Shown piece by piece: positions 33,106-46,790 of a DNA stretch of 64,000 nt. This stretch comes from Cyclospora cayetanensis (Eukaryota; Apicomplexa; Conoidasida; Eucoccidiorida; Eimeriidae), in the NCBI RefSeq assembly GCF_002999335.1, contig NW_020312403.1, forward strand, positions 186,001 to 250,000, read 5' to 3'. Below the pieces are notes generated by a model. The model did no database searches, was not told the DNA's origin, and saw only the letters and a program-made list of their open reading frames with translations. Each line of letters opens with the position of its first letter. Position 1 is the first letter of the stretch. The translations under genes were made by a program, and so were the position numbers.

Positions 33106-35782
33106 AGAGGTACATATATATCTCTATATCTATATATATATATATTCCATGTCATGCATATCCATTTAGATAGATATATATATGTAGATATATATATATA
33201 TCTTCCATGTCATGCATATCCATTTAGATATATATATATATGCAGGTACATATCTCTATGTAGATACATATCTCTATGTAGATATATATATTTATATGTA
33301 CATGTATATATCTATACAGAAAGGCTGAAGGGTAGGCCTCTCTCTATATAGGCCCCTCATAACTTCCTGATCACCTCCTCTTCGCCGTCTGTTTTCTTGA
33401 TTTTCGCGAGTTTTGCATTTCTTCGCTTTGGCTGCCTATATGCAGAGGCTTGAGTGAAGGCCGTTGCGTCGCTTGCCTCGGAACCAGCGAAGTCTTCGAT
33501 GCAGCTCCCAGCGGCTTGGAATTTCCAGAGGGTGTCTCCGTTAGCACAGGTCCATCTAGTGCTGCCTATGCATTGCCCTTCTATATATATCTCGTTCTTC
33601 ACGCCATGTGTGTTCGCTTTCTTGCTGCAAGTGTCTCATCGTGCAGTTTCGTGGTGGCATGACGGTCTACTGCTTCGATTTTTCCGCGCTGCAAACCACG
33701 CAACCACCACCCCACCGCTCCCTGTCTGTCTATGTGTGTCTCTCTGTCTCTGTCTGTGTGTCTCTGTCTTTCTCTGTCTCTGTCTCTCTGTCGCGCCATC
33801 CTTCCTGCAATTTCCATGCATATATGCTCACACATGTATATGCGTTTTTGCTGTCTGTAATGAGCACATGTTCGTCTACAACGATGCATGTATTGCATGT
33901 ATGTAATATCTTTTCGTTGACGCGTCTCCTCGTTTCCTCCCCGATGCCTGGGCGATGCTCTTCAGGGATAGTGGCTCGGCACGCTTACTCTGTGCTGCGT
34001 CATGCGGAGGTTTTGGGATTTCGTCTACTTTACGTGAAGAACCCTTGGGGCTGCATGCGGTGGCGTGGCAAATTCTCACCCGGCGACAAGCGGACATGGA
34101 CGAGCGAGCTCAAGGAAGCCCTCGATTACGATCCTGCAATCTCAGTACGTCTTTTAAGGGGTCTAGAGGCATGTGCTGCGCATGCGTGACTTGGCGACGC
34201 AAGTGCGTGTGCACCTGAATTGCATGTATTTCAGCATTTAATATGCCTAGTAGTTTGCTTGCGCTTCCCTCTCGCCATCAGGCCTCCTTGAAGGCAGCCT
34301 TGCCATCTCAAAATCCTGAAAGCCGCAGAAGATCGGCACTTGCATCCGCTGTGTTCACTGCGAATCGAGTGGGGTCTGTGTGTGTATGTGTGAGCATCAG
34401 GGGAAGGAGGACAGCGGATGCTTCTGGATTGAGTGGCAGGATGTAGTGCGCTGGTTTTCACACCTCTACGTCTGTTGGAACGCCGCGTATTTTCCCTTTA
34501 TCTCGGAAGTTCATTCAAAGTAAAAATCTTTCCAGAAAGCTGAAATACGACACCCGTAGCCACGGATGCAGAATGCCAAAGCCCTGCCAGCACCTGCTTT
34601 TTCACCCTCTGCGCTGCCACTCTCACTCTCCCCGTTCTGCTTTGCCCTTCATCACCCATGCCACGCGAAAGCGACAACGCGAGTGACCCCGCAGAGTCCA
34701 TACACCCCATGCGGGGGAATGCATATATCCATATACATATGTGTATGTATCAGTATGTGTATGTATCAGTATGTGCTTGGGTGTGTATGTGTATGTATCA
34801 GTATGTGTATGTGTATGTGTATATGTGTATGTATCAGTATGTGTATGTGTATGTATCAGTATGTGCTTGGGTGTGTATGTGTATGTATCAGTATGTGTAT
34901 ATGTGTATATATCAGTATGTGCTTGGGTGAGAATATATGTATCAGTATGTGTATATGTGTATATATCAGTATGTGCTTGGGTGTATGTGTATGTATCAGT
35001 GTGTGTTTGGGTGTGCATGTGTATGTATCAGTATGTGTATATCTTTGGGGTTGCTGATACGGCACAGGTGGGAGAGGTCTCGATTTATTCAGGAGTCGTC
35101 TTTGCCGGATGATTCGCACTTGGTGGCTTTCAATCCGCAGCTTCATCTGTCTGTGGCACCTGGTGCCGCGAAGGGGCGGCTGTTACCCCCCTACATTTCT
35201 TTCCCGTCCTTGACGACTGGCGATCTCCTTGCTGTGGATGGAGTTGGCGGGTGCAGCGGCATGGGGGCAGCAGGGGGAACGGGGGGTAGCCGAGGCGCGT
35301 TGAGCGGTCGCAGTGTCAGCGGGGAGGCAGCGGACGACAGCTGCAGCAGCAGTCGTAGCAGCTGCAGCTGCTGCATCTCCGACACCCCCATCGAGCTGTG
35401 GGTGCTCTTGTCGCGGCATGTAAGGGAGAGGCAAAGAGACTTGAGCTCCAAATACTTGGCCGTGCATATTCACAAGGGCAACTCCCGCGTCTCCTGCCCC
35501 CCCCCCCCTGCCAAGCAGGGTGTCTACAGCAACGGGGAATGTACGCTGGTGAAAGTCAGACTCGATCCCAGAGCCTTGCATGCGGCAGGCAGCACCAAAG
35601 GCGGTGGCTGCACTCACGAGCAAAGCGGGGGGGGCGAAGGGTCTCTTCCCCAACCCCTGCAGCCGATGGAGCCACAAGGGAAAAAGACGAAGGCTGCCGA
35701 GAGCTTGACGACAGGCAGCGGCCTCTTGAAAGCTCTCGACTATGTCCTCGTTGTCAGCCAGTACTCTCAAAAGGTGCGTCAG

Positions 35783-35825
<43 letters not shown>

Positions 35826-38247
35826 CGCAAACATATGCCCCAGTCGAAACACGGAAAACTTGTTTAAAACTCCATTATTTCACTGTCCTTCCTAGGGGCC
35901 GCCGACACCAGCCGTCATTATTGCACCTTTGCGCCTCCTGCTCCCGCCTTGTAAACGCGGCATGCGTCTTCTCGCGCAGTTTATGAACACGAAACTTTCT
36001 GAGAGCTGTGGCGAACTGGTGTCTTGCTGTTTTAGGACGAGTTCAACTTCACGATGAAAGTCTTTGCGCACATACCGGCCGTCCTCAAACCCCTGCCTCC
36101 CCTCTTTGGACCTGAGTGGACGTCTGTCTATATGTCGGGTAAACTAGCGTGAATACACGCGCTTGTAACGCCTGGTGCTGCTGCCTGTCGGTGCTAGGAG
36201 CGACCCCTTCCGAACTGACTCCTTTTACATGTCTTCGTCTTGGTGAGAGTCAGCCTGCTTCTAATGCGAGGCCGCCGTCTGCATGCTCCGCCCTTTCCCT
36301 TGGCGTTGCGCCAATTGCGTTGCGCAGGGGCTTGGACTGCTGAGAACGCCGGTGGCTGCAGCAACGATCTTTGGAGTTTCTTTACAAATCCTCACTTCCG
36401 ACTGACAGCTCCTCAGCCGTGCGAGGCCGTCATCTTTTTGGAGTGTCCTCAGGTAACAAGAGCAGCGTTCAACGGGCTTGTAGGGGGGAGGGGAGGGGGA
36501 AGGCTGAAGCACGGCTTGCCGCGCAAACTAAACAGGACGGGGGGAAGGATGTGGTGGTCACCTGAACAATACGGTGGTTAGGCCTGCACGAAAGACTGCC
36601 TTCTGTACTACTTCGCCTACCGTGCGGTGTATGTGTTGCTCTCGAGCGTCTAGAGAGGCGTCGGACGCCTCTCTAGACGCTCAGGGGGAGGCTAACAACT
36701 GGGGTGGGGTACCCCCGGCTAGGGATTCTTCATGCGCTGTCTTGCTGCCACGCTGCCAGCATCATGCCGCGTTGTTTCCTGTGGGGTGTTTTTGTGATTG
36801 TGTGGTGTGATCTTAGGAGTACTCCGTCAATCTGCGCCTGTTTAGCGGCCGGATCGCAACGCCGCGCTTGCTTCGCACAGGCAAAGCCCAGACGAGCGGC
36901 AGCTACCGCGCAGGGTGCTGCCTCCTGTCCTCCTTTCTTGCCGCTGGCGACTATACCCTCATCTGTAGCACCTTCAAGCCTCAGAATCTCGGAGCCTTCC
37001 AGATTTCACTGCATTACAGAATTGCTTCCACCAGCACCAGCGGGGAAGCGGGGGACGGCGGCCACCCTACGCTAGCTCCCTTGCCTTACCCATACGCCAT
37101 TCCACCAGATCCACGTTTGTTCCTGCACACCATTAGGGGTCCATCGGTTGCCGCAAAGGCTTCACGGCATGCTTGGGGACGCGTTGCACTGCAGCTCTTG
37201 AGTGCACCTACGAAAGTACGCATGCGCTGGTTGGCTCCAGGGAGATGAATGGAAGGGGAGGGAGGGGGAAAGCAGGAGGGGGAAAGGCACCGTTAGATTC
37301 GTGTTTGGGTGTGCTGCTTCTCCGATTTTTGGCCGTCTTTTTGGATTTTCGGGAGATGTGCGGATGTATTATTCAAGATGCTGCATGCTAAGCCATGGAG
37401 TATATATATATACATATATATTACATATGCATGGTGCACGATAAGCCCTTTTGTGCACCTACGCCTTCCATCCTTGTGGGTTGCGTCTCAGGTATCTCTA
37501 CGCCTACAAGTCATTGCGCGGAAGTTGCCGCTGAAAACCCCCCCGGTTCTGTCTCTGTACCTTTTCGCCCCTTCAGACAGTTGTAGCAGCAACGGCGATG
37601 GCAGCAGCAAAGAGGGCAAACATTTGCAGCTGGTTAAGAAAAGCGATCTGGAAGGGGGGCTAAGCGAAGACGGCAGAGTCAAGTCCTCAGCAGCACAAGA
37701 CTTGCTTCAGAGACAGGTATCAAATCCTTTCGTTTTCCTGTGCTCCCGGCTGTCTCTCGCAGTGAATAACTACTGCTCCTGCCTTTTGTTTATTTTACAC
37801 GTGCCGTCGTTCGGTCGTAGAATGCTTTTTGCGTGTTGTGGCGCTCTCCCTGCACCTGGGCTATAGTGGTGTACTGGGCAAGCTTTCGGCGGCATGCGCC
37901 TTTTTCTCCAACATGCACGCCCAGAAATCGAGTGCTCCTTCTAAATGACTTCGACACTTCTCGCCGCATGCCTCGTTCTGTGCAATGCGTTACCACAGAC
38001 GCAAGCACGGACGTGCTGTACGTGTATGCGTATGCTTGAATTTTGAATGGGTGTCTATTCTCAGGGCGTCCTGAACATCACGCTGGCCGAGCTTAATGAC
38101 ACAAACCATGCCTATATCGTCTTCATTTCCACTCCTCCCAAAAGCAGTAGCGCCTGTAGCAGCGCTGAGGTTGATGGGGAGTGGGAACCCACCCCGTGGG
38201 TGTTGCATATAATATCTGACCAAGACGTTCAGTGTTCAGCCCTTTAG
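30447..38247 (+). CDS. Calpain-7/PalB-type cysteine protease with acylation-type N-terminus
   Basis: Ten exons join in phase: 30447-32920, 33446-33549, 33966-34144, 34401-34519, 35068-35773, 36036-36138, 36328-36452, 36817-37215, 37492-37716 and 38065-38247 (1538 residues). The catalytic triad is visible: Cys648 in GFVGDCSFLSSLAV, His865 in ARHAYSVL and Asn885 in YVKNPWG. Further calpain-7 landmarks are GVPRKVLVDDFVP, LWVSLLEKAF, HLTGWLPE, CFWIEWQDVVRWF and ELWVLLSRHV. Two C-terminal beta-sandwich (calpain C2-like) domains follow, with WTAENAGGCSNDL opening the second. The proposed start MGAQCTK has Gly2 and Cys5, an N-myristoylation/palmitoylation arrangement; acylation is reported for the Plasmodium calpain. 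About 600 residues of Ala/Ser/Gln low complexity precede the protease core. Calcium-binding EF-hands are absent, as in this subfamily. Substrate is unknown. Confidence 0.9.
30795..30955 (+). repeat. 18-bp coding repeat in the calpain N-terminal region
   Basis: About eight tandem copies of an 18-bp unit near TCTGCATCTGCTGCGTTA sit in exon 1 and are read in frame as a Ser-Ala-Ser-Ala-Ala-Leu hexapeptide repeat, drifting to Val and Thr at the 3' end. This is a likely length-variable segment of the protein. Confidence 0.9.
33062..33312. repeat. TA and ATATATCTCTATG repeats in calpain intron 1
   Basis: A TA run (33066-33104) is followed by related ATAT/CTCTAT units, including a duplicated segment of about 60 bases that contains CCATGTCATGCATATCCATT at both 33147 and 33204. 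It lies in the intron 32921-33445. Confidence 0.85.
34735..35045. repeat. GTATGTATCAGTATGTG repeat in a calpain intron
   Basis: About fourteen imperfect copies of GTATGTATCAGTATGTG, several followed by CTTGGGTG, fill most of the intron 34520-35067 and end just before the acceptor at 35067. Confidence 0.9.
35783..35823. repeat. AT microsatellite at a calpain donor site
   Basis: A pure AT run of about 40 bases starts nine bases after the GTGCGT donor that follows exon 35068-35773. Confidence 0.9.
36644..36682. repeat. Perfect 19-bp inverted repeat in a calpain intron
   Basis: The left arm GAGCGTCTAGAGAGGCGTC (36644-36662) and the right arm GACGCCTCTCTAGACGCTC (36664-36682) are exact reverse complements separated by one base. 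It lies in the intron 36453-36816. Confidence 0.95.
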
Positions 38248-41200
38248 TGGCTGCTTGAGCTGCCTGCACTCGCCGTATTGTAGGGTATCTGCGAACCTCG
38301 GTCGAACTGCAGTGGTTGTGCCCAAAGGAGCGCCCATTAGTTGTTTTATCCCACATCAGTCTTAGTGACTGGGGTTCTGTTTTATTTACTTCTTAAGCCA
38401 CAGGGAAACATCGCCCTTCAATGTTTCATTTACTAACTCTTCAAATATTATTCTTTGTTTCGACCTGCACGGCAGGGAAGCAGGCAGAAATGACGGGGTG
38501 CTGCGTATCATCCCATGCTCTCCCTTTGCTGGCATTTAATTGATTATTTTCTGTACCCTTTACCGGAAGGCTCTTATGACCGCAACCCTAAAAGGAATCT
38601 TGGCCCACGTGCTTCTGTTACCTCAAACCCAGGATAGGATAGGCTTGGCATCACTCCCTCCAGGTTTGTGGACTTTCATTGCGAAAAAAAACAGCTTCCC
38701 GAAAAACGCCGTGAGCCACCAGATACGCAGCCCAGACGACACGTGCACTATCTGCACAGCACGCTGCACGAACCCCGAATCGGAGCTCAAGCTTCCGTGC
38801 TAACACTACTGAATGATCAGTAGCAGAAGATAGAGGAAACGGAACAAACGCGCAGAGGAAGAAAGGAGGGGAAAAGCCTAAGCGGCAGCTAGGGCAGAGG
38901 CACTGCAAATTAACAAAGGGACGGCACTAGGGCATACGCTGCCTACAGAATGTTCTTCGAGGACTGCTAAGGGAAACAAATTCTTCGAGGGACGGCAACC
39001 TGATGTTACTCTGTGCTTGCTGCCTCTTTGCAAGCAGAAGTCGTCGATGTTCCGCCCCCTTTACTCGCGGCTGCCTCTCATCCTTTAGCTCTCTTATCTT
39101 CGTTTTTGCTTCCGATCAACGCCATTCCATGTCCTTGTAGGGAAAGATCGATTCTCTGCCCTGTCCCGCATCGTACAGCGCCTGACCGGACATCTGACAG
39201 TAGCCAATCAGTCGACGGGGCTCCCTTCTTGAAGCCCTCTCCTTTCCGATACTAGCATCCTGTGGGAGCTCTTGCATGCCGTGTTCATGTGCAGAAGCCT
39301 CTTTAGGAGCGCAGCGGCGTCTTCGTCCCACTGCCTGCAAAGTCGGTGGAAGCCCGTTGGGCACGGGTGGCCATGAGACTGAGAACCACATACCACGAAA
39401 TGGTATGGGCGTGCAATGAGAACGGGGGAAAGAAGTGACAAAGCGGGAAATGACGGGGTGAAGGGACAAATAGCAACGTCTGAATCTCCGAGGACCATTC
39501 ATGAAATGATGGACTACGGGGCGCCACCACTGCAAATACATTTTGCTGAATATTTGAAGGCCTAATTCTTGCTTAAATAGGATATTTATGGTTCACGACT
39601 GAGAATTCCGTCATCCAAGGCCCAGTTAGTGGATAATGCAAACCGAAACTATGTGCACTCGACCGCCCCGTGGACCAGTGGTGCAAATGTTCATCTACAT
39701 GCGTCCACTTGTCAGTTCACTGAAACTGATAAAATTATCATGAGTTTCCGTGATTTCTTAAGAGACAGTATGTAAGCCGAAAATATCCGCATTCATGTCG
39801 TTTTCGTGTAGCATCGGGCGAAGCAAAGCATACAGCCTACTCAGCTGCCTTCCACCGCTAGAACTCTTGGGCGTCTTCCGTGCTACAAAGAAGCTTAGTC
39901 TACGGTCTAGTGCAATATTATATATGCAGAGGGGTGTTACGTACACACATGCCCATTCCGGTACAACGACCCATGATCTACGTAGAACTCATCCCTTCTC
40001 TCGTCGGTGCTGAGGCGGTTTCCATGATAATTGCTGCTGTTAGAAACACAATACGCCCTGAAATGCATAGTAACCGTTGGCGTTATTGATTGTTTTTCCT
40101 GGTGTTACTCCCACACACAAACAAATTCTTGTGCAGCCTACTACGCTACACACAAGTTGCCCCTACTACACCAGATGCTTTAGGGAAAATACGATATAGT
40201 ACTGACCGTATGAGTTGTCTATCCCTATATTCTGTCAGCTGGGGCTGCCCGATACTCTATAAATAAATGCTGTGTGATTTTGTACTAACACACTGCGTCA
40301 AGATCAGCGATTGTTCAGAGTTTTCAGATGGTGCAGCAGCATGATGCTCGGATCTCCTTTCGCCAGTAATGCCCGCTCCCTGGTGGAATAGCCGCAAAAA
40401 AATAAAGTACCTTTTTCAAAAGACTCGCATCAAGGTTTTCTTGGGTTTTCACTGGTGTAAGCCACGTACGATGTCCTTAATGATAAACCCTACGCTAGAC
40501 TCAATGGAAACCTATTAGAAAGTTATGGAGTGTTTCTCGAAAGCACTCCCGCATTGCCTTAGGGGGGCTCCTCAGAGCTGCTCTAAAAGGGGAAGAGGAA
40601 AACAACGATGCGCGTAGCTGCACCCTTCAACCACTCCGAGCACTCGCATCTGGCTGCACATGCATCAAACTCACACATACACAATATCGTGGCTTGTCGG
40701 TACTCTGCAATAAGTAATGCCTTCAGAAAAAGCACACAAACTGGCCAATATATGGCCCACTAAGGAAGATACGTACCTAATGTACTCGAAAGTGCCAAAG
40801 TGGAGCATAGGCTGCTTCAAAAGGGTAGAATGATTATGGGACCACCCAAGTACACCTTCGAAGGAGCGATGAAAGGGTACGGCAGGCGAGAAGCCCCCAC
40901 CAAGAACGCGCACAAAAGGCGATATGGAGAGGCAAAAAAAGAAAACAGTTTGTCTTCTCTGACGTTGCTGTAGGTCAACAGGCGTCAAGCAACGGCTGCC
41001 CGTCGAGCCACTTTGTTTGAAGGGTCACTCGCAGCTGCATCAAGGACTCCGCCCCTTCTACTTGTATATCCAATGCGCTTGTATATCGCAGTTGTGTTGA
41101 ATATAAAGACAGTGCAGTACGTTCGTGTTAGCCAGCTGCAATGTGCATCGGCTGTCTCTCAAGTCGCCAATGGCTCAATACGAACGAGAGTTTGTTTGCT

Positions 41201-44200
41201 CATTTTCAACCTCTTATGTACTCATGGGAAACCATGAAGCTAAATTATCACATAAACAGTGATATTCCTGGCCTTCATCGCCTGAGGATGATGTAAAGTA
41301 CTTGACTTTGCTGGTAGTGCTGCAAATATATTTAGCATGCCAACTCGGTATACATGATCAGGGGCCCCTTCTGTTGTCTTGAATTTTTCTTGAAGCTTCA
41401 AAAAGTAATTCTTCAGCTGGGTATGCGGTTCAATTTGCTGTTTAGTGTTTTCCTTAAGGTTTCTTCTGACAGCCAAGGCGTAACCTCCGGAAACGCAGCA
41501 CACACTTTTCCCAGCTACGCTCTAATCAAGAAATCGACGTTTTTTCTAACGCCTCGAAATTCTGCTTCAGCCTTTATGGTCAGTGGTCTTATGCCGTCTT
41601 TTTGTCATGTAGCACATGCAGTGCACCAGAGTATTCTCTGCCATAGAGAACGTTAAACGAGACGAAGGAGTTCGCTGAAGGATTCTATCTAACGTCCTTC
41701 CAAATACCTGACCCTTCATAGATGTGCACATTGCTGCAAACACAAATTCATCTAGTTCACCCTTCCTTGTGTTCGCTAAAACGCAACGGAATAGCAAGGA
41801 ATAGCCTTTGCATGGTTTCGCCGCAAGCATAAACTCTACGGGCAACTCCTTCACAATATTTGCATCCCGCATCAATTCTGCAGGACACTATAGATAAGAT
41901 ACAGTCCACAAATGTAATAAAGAAGCTCAGGGTGAGTTCACCTTGTTTGCCACCTCGTGAAAGGGCTCATGAGTGGAGGTTTAGGGATCAACATGCAGGC
42001 AGAGCGGAAAGCAGCCCCTGATAGGAGAATTTGCGGGCTTTTGCGTCTGTTTCTTCGCATACTGTAAGCTACTATATTTAGAGTATCAAAAACTCCATTC
42101 AACGGAAGGTGCGCACGATGCTTCACTGGTTCTGTGTGTGCTCCTAAGGCGTCAAAAGTACTTTAGGGGATATCGAGAGTGTATGGGTGCAGGTAAGCCC
42201 CAGAGCTACACTGGGATTCGCATTACGAGATGGGGACATTAAACGTTGGGATGCTGGAAAACAGGCATAGATAGCAATGCAAGGAGCTATGTGATGGCGC
42301 AGGGAAAATGGCCGAAAAAGACGAAAGCACGTACATATCCGGAGTCAGAGAGACCCGCCGACAGCTCCGTCGCCTCACTGGGCAGCAAAAAGTCTTATAT
42401 TGACAGGGCACTGTTTGCTTGGCTGCTCGCGCTGCGCATAATGAGATAAGGCCGCACTTCTTATTGCGTGGGGAAAAGCCACGGGGAGGTGTCAACACAC
42501 AGCGACGAAGCTGTCACAGTCCCGTCCCTCAGAACATGCTTTACCATCCATACAGCTAGGATTGCTATTTAAAGGACATACGAGGTGCGATGAAGCTAAG
42601 ACATGATTATCGTACAGGGAGATGTAGGCCATTTGCAGTGCAGGAGCGAAAAAGACAAACAGGAACCTGCAGCAGACAGAAAGAGGAAAGGCTACTTAGA
42701 ATTTAAAAGATAATGCAGTTGATGTTCCATGGGAAAGGGGTTTTATTCTTAAATTTGCCACGTTTTCTGGTTCGAGTTCGAATAGGAGTACAGTGTCGAT
42801 GAGCGGTATCCAGAATAGCATCGGATACATAAGAAATTGGTGGGAGTCTATGGCACCCAATCATCATTACTTAGTAAGCACTAGAAAGACGCGGCATCGG
42901 AAATGAGGAACTATAGCCCCTGACTCCAACAACTTTAAGGATGCCAGTGGTCTGCTATGGGCACCGCAACCATATGTGTAAGAATCCTTCGGGCATAACA
43001 TCGTCCCGCCCCTCTGGAGTGCTGAATGTACTGTCGTTTGAGGCCTTTTAAGGTTCCGTGTCGCCTCGTGCATGTGGCCACCGAGTCGGCCAGTCTCGAT
43101 CCCCTTCCATGGTTCTACCGGACTGCCACGCAAGGCATAAAGAGCTGTGCTCTCCAGCCTCCTCTATTGTTAGTTACTGTAGGTACTGCTCATACATATA
43201 CATATCAGATTGGAACACTCTTCAGGTCTTTCGGTCCATATTCTCCTGCGCTAGTGGAAGACTTTCAAGGCGTCCCCACAAGACACCTGCCCCGGTTTCA
43301 GCCTGCATACCTCTGCCCGGCACCAGCACGCTCTAGCTGAGCTTTCCTCCTCTTTCTTATGCTGAAACAGCCAGGTCAACCACCCAATCTTAGATCGTAT
43401 CTCATAACTAACCGCTTACTCACCAGGGCACGCAGGGTGCGAGGACAAGATGTGCGGCCCTTTGATGGCTCTACGACTAAAATTCAGTGTAGACCAACCA
43501 ACGTTCAAATACCCAGGAAGTGTGGAGGAAGTGAACATGCTTGGCCGCGTGATACGATCTCGAGATATGAAGAGTTAGCAAAAGGCGGCGAGCGTTGAGT
43601 GCCCGCAGATGCCCCTTTATATTGGTAGAATTGCGTACGCTTCAGCGAATCGTTTATTCGAAAAGTTGACGAGTATCACGGAGAAAATAACAAAGTGGCT
43701 TCAGCAATAGTTGCTTTTATTGATCCCACCGCGGCTGTAGCAGGAACCGTTCGATCATTTTACAGAGGACATATCCACAACGCACACTCCCGCTTCAGCT
43801 GTGTTCACGCTTAAGCATCCAACCAGCGTCCGGAAAGCCCGGGATTCAGAGTTGTAGTAGTTTCTCTTTTTTCAGGGCTAAACAGTGAACAGAATGAGCC
43901 AATTCAAAGCTCTTGTTGCTCACCAGCATCACGGCTACTTCATTATCAAACAATATTCACAACGGAGGCCAACTGCGCCATCTCCCGCATTCTTAAAAAA
44001 TCAGATACAAAGGCCTCATTCTCAAGTCTCTGTTACGGGTGCCGCTATAGGTCGCTAATCTATTTGACTCCTCGGTGACAAAGCTGCGATGCATTCGAAC
44101 AAGAAATCGCTTGTCTTTAGAAAGAGCTCAAGGCCTCTGCTGGCTAAATTTTTAGTCTGTTGGTGTCGCTAATCGTGAGGGGGCGGAGTTTGGCCCGCGA

Positions 44201-46790
44201 CTGTCAACAAAGAAGGCGCGGAATTTGCGCAGAGGATGATGCCGGCGGTCTTTGAATAGGTAATTCCTTGGAGGACAAAGCAGCCAAGAGACAAACAAAA
44301 CCACATAATCGTCCCTTGACGACTTCAGTAAAATGAGAGATACTGTTGAATATCTGCTCATGTGTACAAAGTCCTATTTCACATATGGGAGTAGGGAGGA
44401 GTAACTGTGTCGCTGTAGCACAAAGACCGCTGGCATCCACGGTCCATTCTACCTACGGTCTGGAGCAGCGCCCAGAGAAGAAACTGCAGGAGCAGAGACA
44501 AGTCAAGCTAGGTTGTTGTTGCACCTGACTGTCAGGAAGTACTGAGATAGCACTGACTATTCTAAACAGTGTAGAGAGAGCTGCATACATCCCTTGAAGC
44601 GGGTGTCGGGGATCTCAGAAGCCGGGGCCTCTAGTGCATTGCCCTATGCTTGCACTCCTAAGGACGGCGGCGCGAAGGGCAGCTCAACGGAGAGTGGTCG
44701 TGCGAACAAACTGGAGAAGGAAGTTACGCTTGTCGCAGGCCACAAGCAAGAACCGACACAAATAGCAGTCGCCGCAATGCACGTTCTGCACACCCTAGTG
44801 CAAAAGAAGAAGAGGTTTTCTAAGGCCGAGACGGAATAATACCTTATTGCGAGACTCGGTGCGCTTGAAGTGGAAAAGGAATCAGCGAAGGTACTGGATA
44901 AGCAACGCAATTCTGAGCACACTTCACGGGTCCAACCGCGGCTTACCCACGTACATCCAGAAAGGCTGAATGCCGCTACTCCATGTAGCAGATTTTAGTA
45001 GTGAAAAGCAGTGGCTTCTTCTTTTTTATGGCATATAGCCTTTTCTTAACTATGAGGTCTGGAATATGGTGGTTAGCAAGATAGCCGAATTTGCTGTCTC
45101 TGGAAAAGTTCCTTGATGTATTTTCTAAGGTCCACTGATGGGCTTCATTCGCATTCATTTCTCTGTGCCAATTTTACGTGTAGCTCCTTTACCACTTTAT
45201 CTACCGGCTGAGCTGCATCCCCAGTGATGAAAACTTCTATTTTTTAATTCGAAAACATGAGTTTCATTAGACAGCGCCCGTGCATTTGAGCAATGTAGAT
45301 TCCACCACCTTATTCATTCGTTTCGTCTCGTGTTCTCAGCTTGAGTGGGATATCAATCAAGATAAATTTTGAAGCAAAAAGCTGTAAAATAAGAGTGTCG
45401 TTACTGGAAGTACTGCAAAAAGGCAACCCTATCTCCGAAACAGCATGAAAGCCAATGCACAGCCAAAGGTAGAAATCACATTCTAGTTCAAAGGAGTAGG
45501 ACCGCTCGAGCAGATAAATATAGTTTGGACCAAGGCAGCTTAAGTCCGAGACAACTCTATCAGCCGTCAAATCGAAGAGTTCCTTTCCTCAGTGCATTTT
45601 ATACTATCAGTCACCACCATTCCCCTTACAGTCAAACCCTAGTACGGGTGCGCCTTCGATGGCGTTTGCTGAAAGAGCCATCAGAAATAAGTACATGTGA
45701 CTAACCCACAAGTTCTCTAGACTCAAAAGGTAGCAAAAGTCCAACAGAAGGCGCGCTGACCCATGAGCACAACATATAGACGATACACTACCAGAATGAA
45801 ACATTTCTCAGAGGGCTCCTTTTACTCTGTGGCGATAAGCTAGTTGCGGTTTGCCGTTGTTAAAACCTCAGAAGAAGTACCAAAAGAAGTACTGTATGTT
45901 TCTGTCATGCCCACACGCATCGAAATGGTAAGAATCCGCGGGAAGGCGACAGAGGAATTCCATGGCGCTGATTAGGTGGCTTGTATTATTTTTCTTTAAC
46001 TGGAATGCCACAACACCACTATGAGCTATAACATCCAGTGGATACAAAGAAATGCTCAGCTGCGCAAAGGAATGGAACGTTATTCCGACGGTACCTTGTG
46101 TAATCGGGGAACAGGCGGAGCGACAAACTTGGATATCGCAAGAATTTCGAGACAGCCGCCTTTATTACTAAAGATTTCTGTATCTTTAAAGGTAGCCACT
46201 TAATGAAGCTCTCTCCCTAGAGTTTTAGTAGAAGAGGGAAGATGAGTATTCCATCCCTGCACACGGAAGGCAGCGGAGGGCTCTCCATGGCGGGAGCGGC
46301 AGCCCCACATGCTATTAACACTGTAAAGATGCTCTTCCACTTTCCCTTTCGAGGTATTTGCATCGGTGTCAATGTTTTTGCCTTTAACTCTGTTTGAACG
46401 GCCGAAAGTATGCCCTCTGTTGGAGTAACAGCGCCTCATGCTTTAAGCCTTGGCGACGCTTCTTGCTCGCTGGTCAGTTCCTTCCCTTAAGAACGCAACG
46501 ATTCACCGAAACTACGGCAGCCAAAAGGACTCACACATGCATGCGTTATCCTGATCTCCCTAGGTGGGTCAAATCCCACAGGGCTTCGGTGCAGTCGTCT
46601 CGAAGTTGCGAAGACACTTGGGCGTCTAGAAAATGAAGCAGTCTTGTAGGTTCATGGAATATATCGAATGGTCGCGTTTGCCAGCAGCACTGCTGTAAAA
46701 CAAAACACAGGAACGCAGCGCCAAGAGGTACCGCTCTACCGCGGCGGCGATAGTGACAGCAGAAAAAGTCGTAATTGTGCTGTGGTCATC
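38248..46790. other. 8.5 kb repeat-poor region without a recognised gene
   Basis: No protein family, RNA gene or long repeat was recognised. Base composition is more even, and triplet runs and microsatellites nearly vanish. Short minus-strand frames at 41240-41503 and 41567-41875 have a plausible amino-acid mix but no motif, start or splice structure that could be supported. The right end should contain the PP2C promoter. Confidence 0.5.

Noticed and set aside
42765..42795. TTCGAGTTCGAAT segment resembling a tRNA T-loop
   Set aside because: No matching acceptor stem, anticodon stem or A box could be drawn around it.
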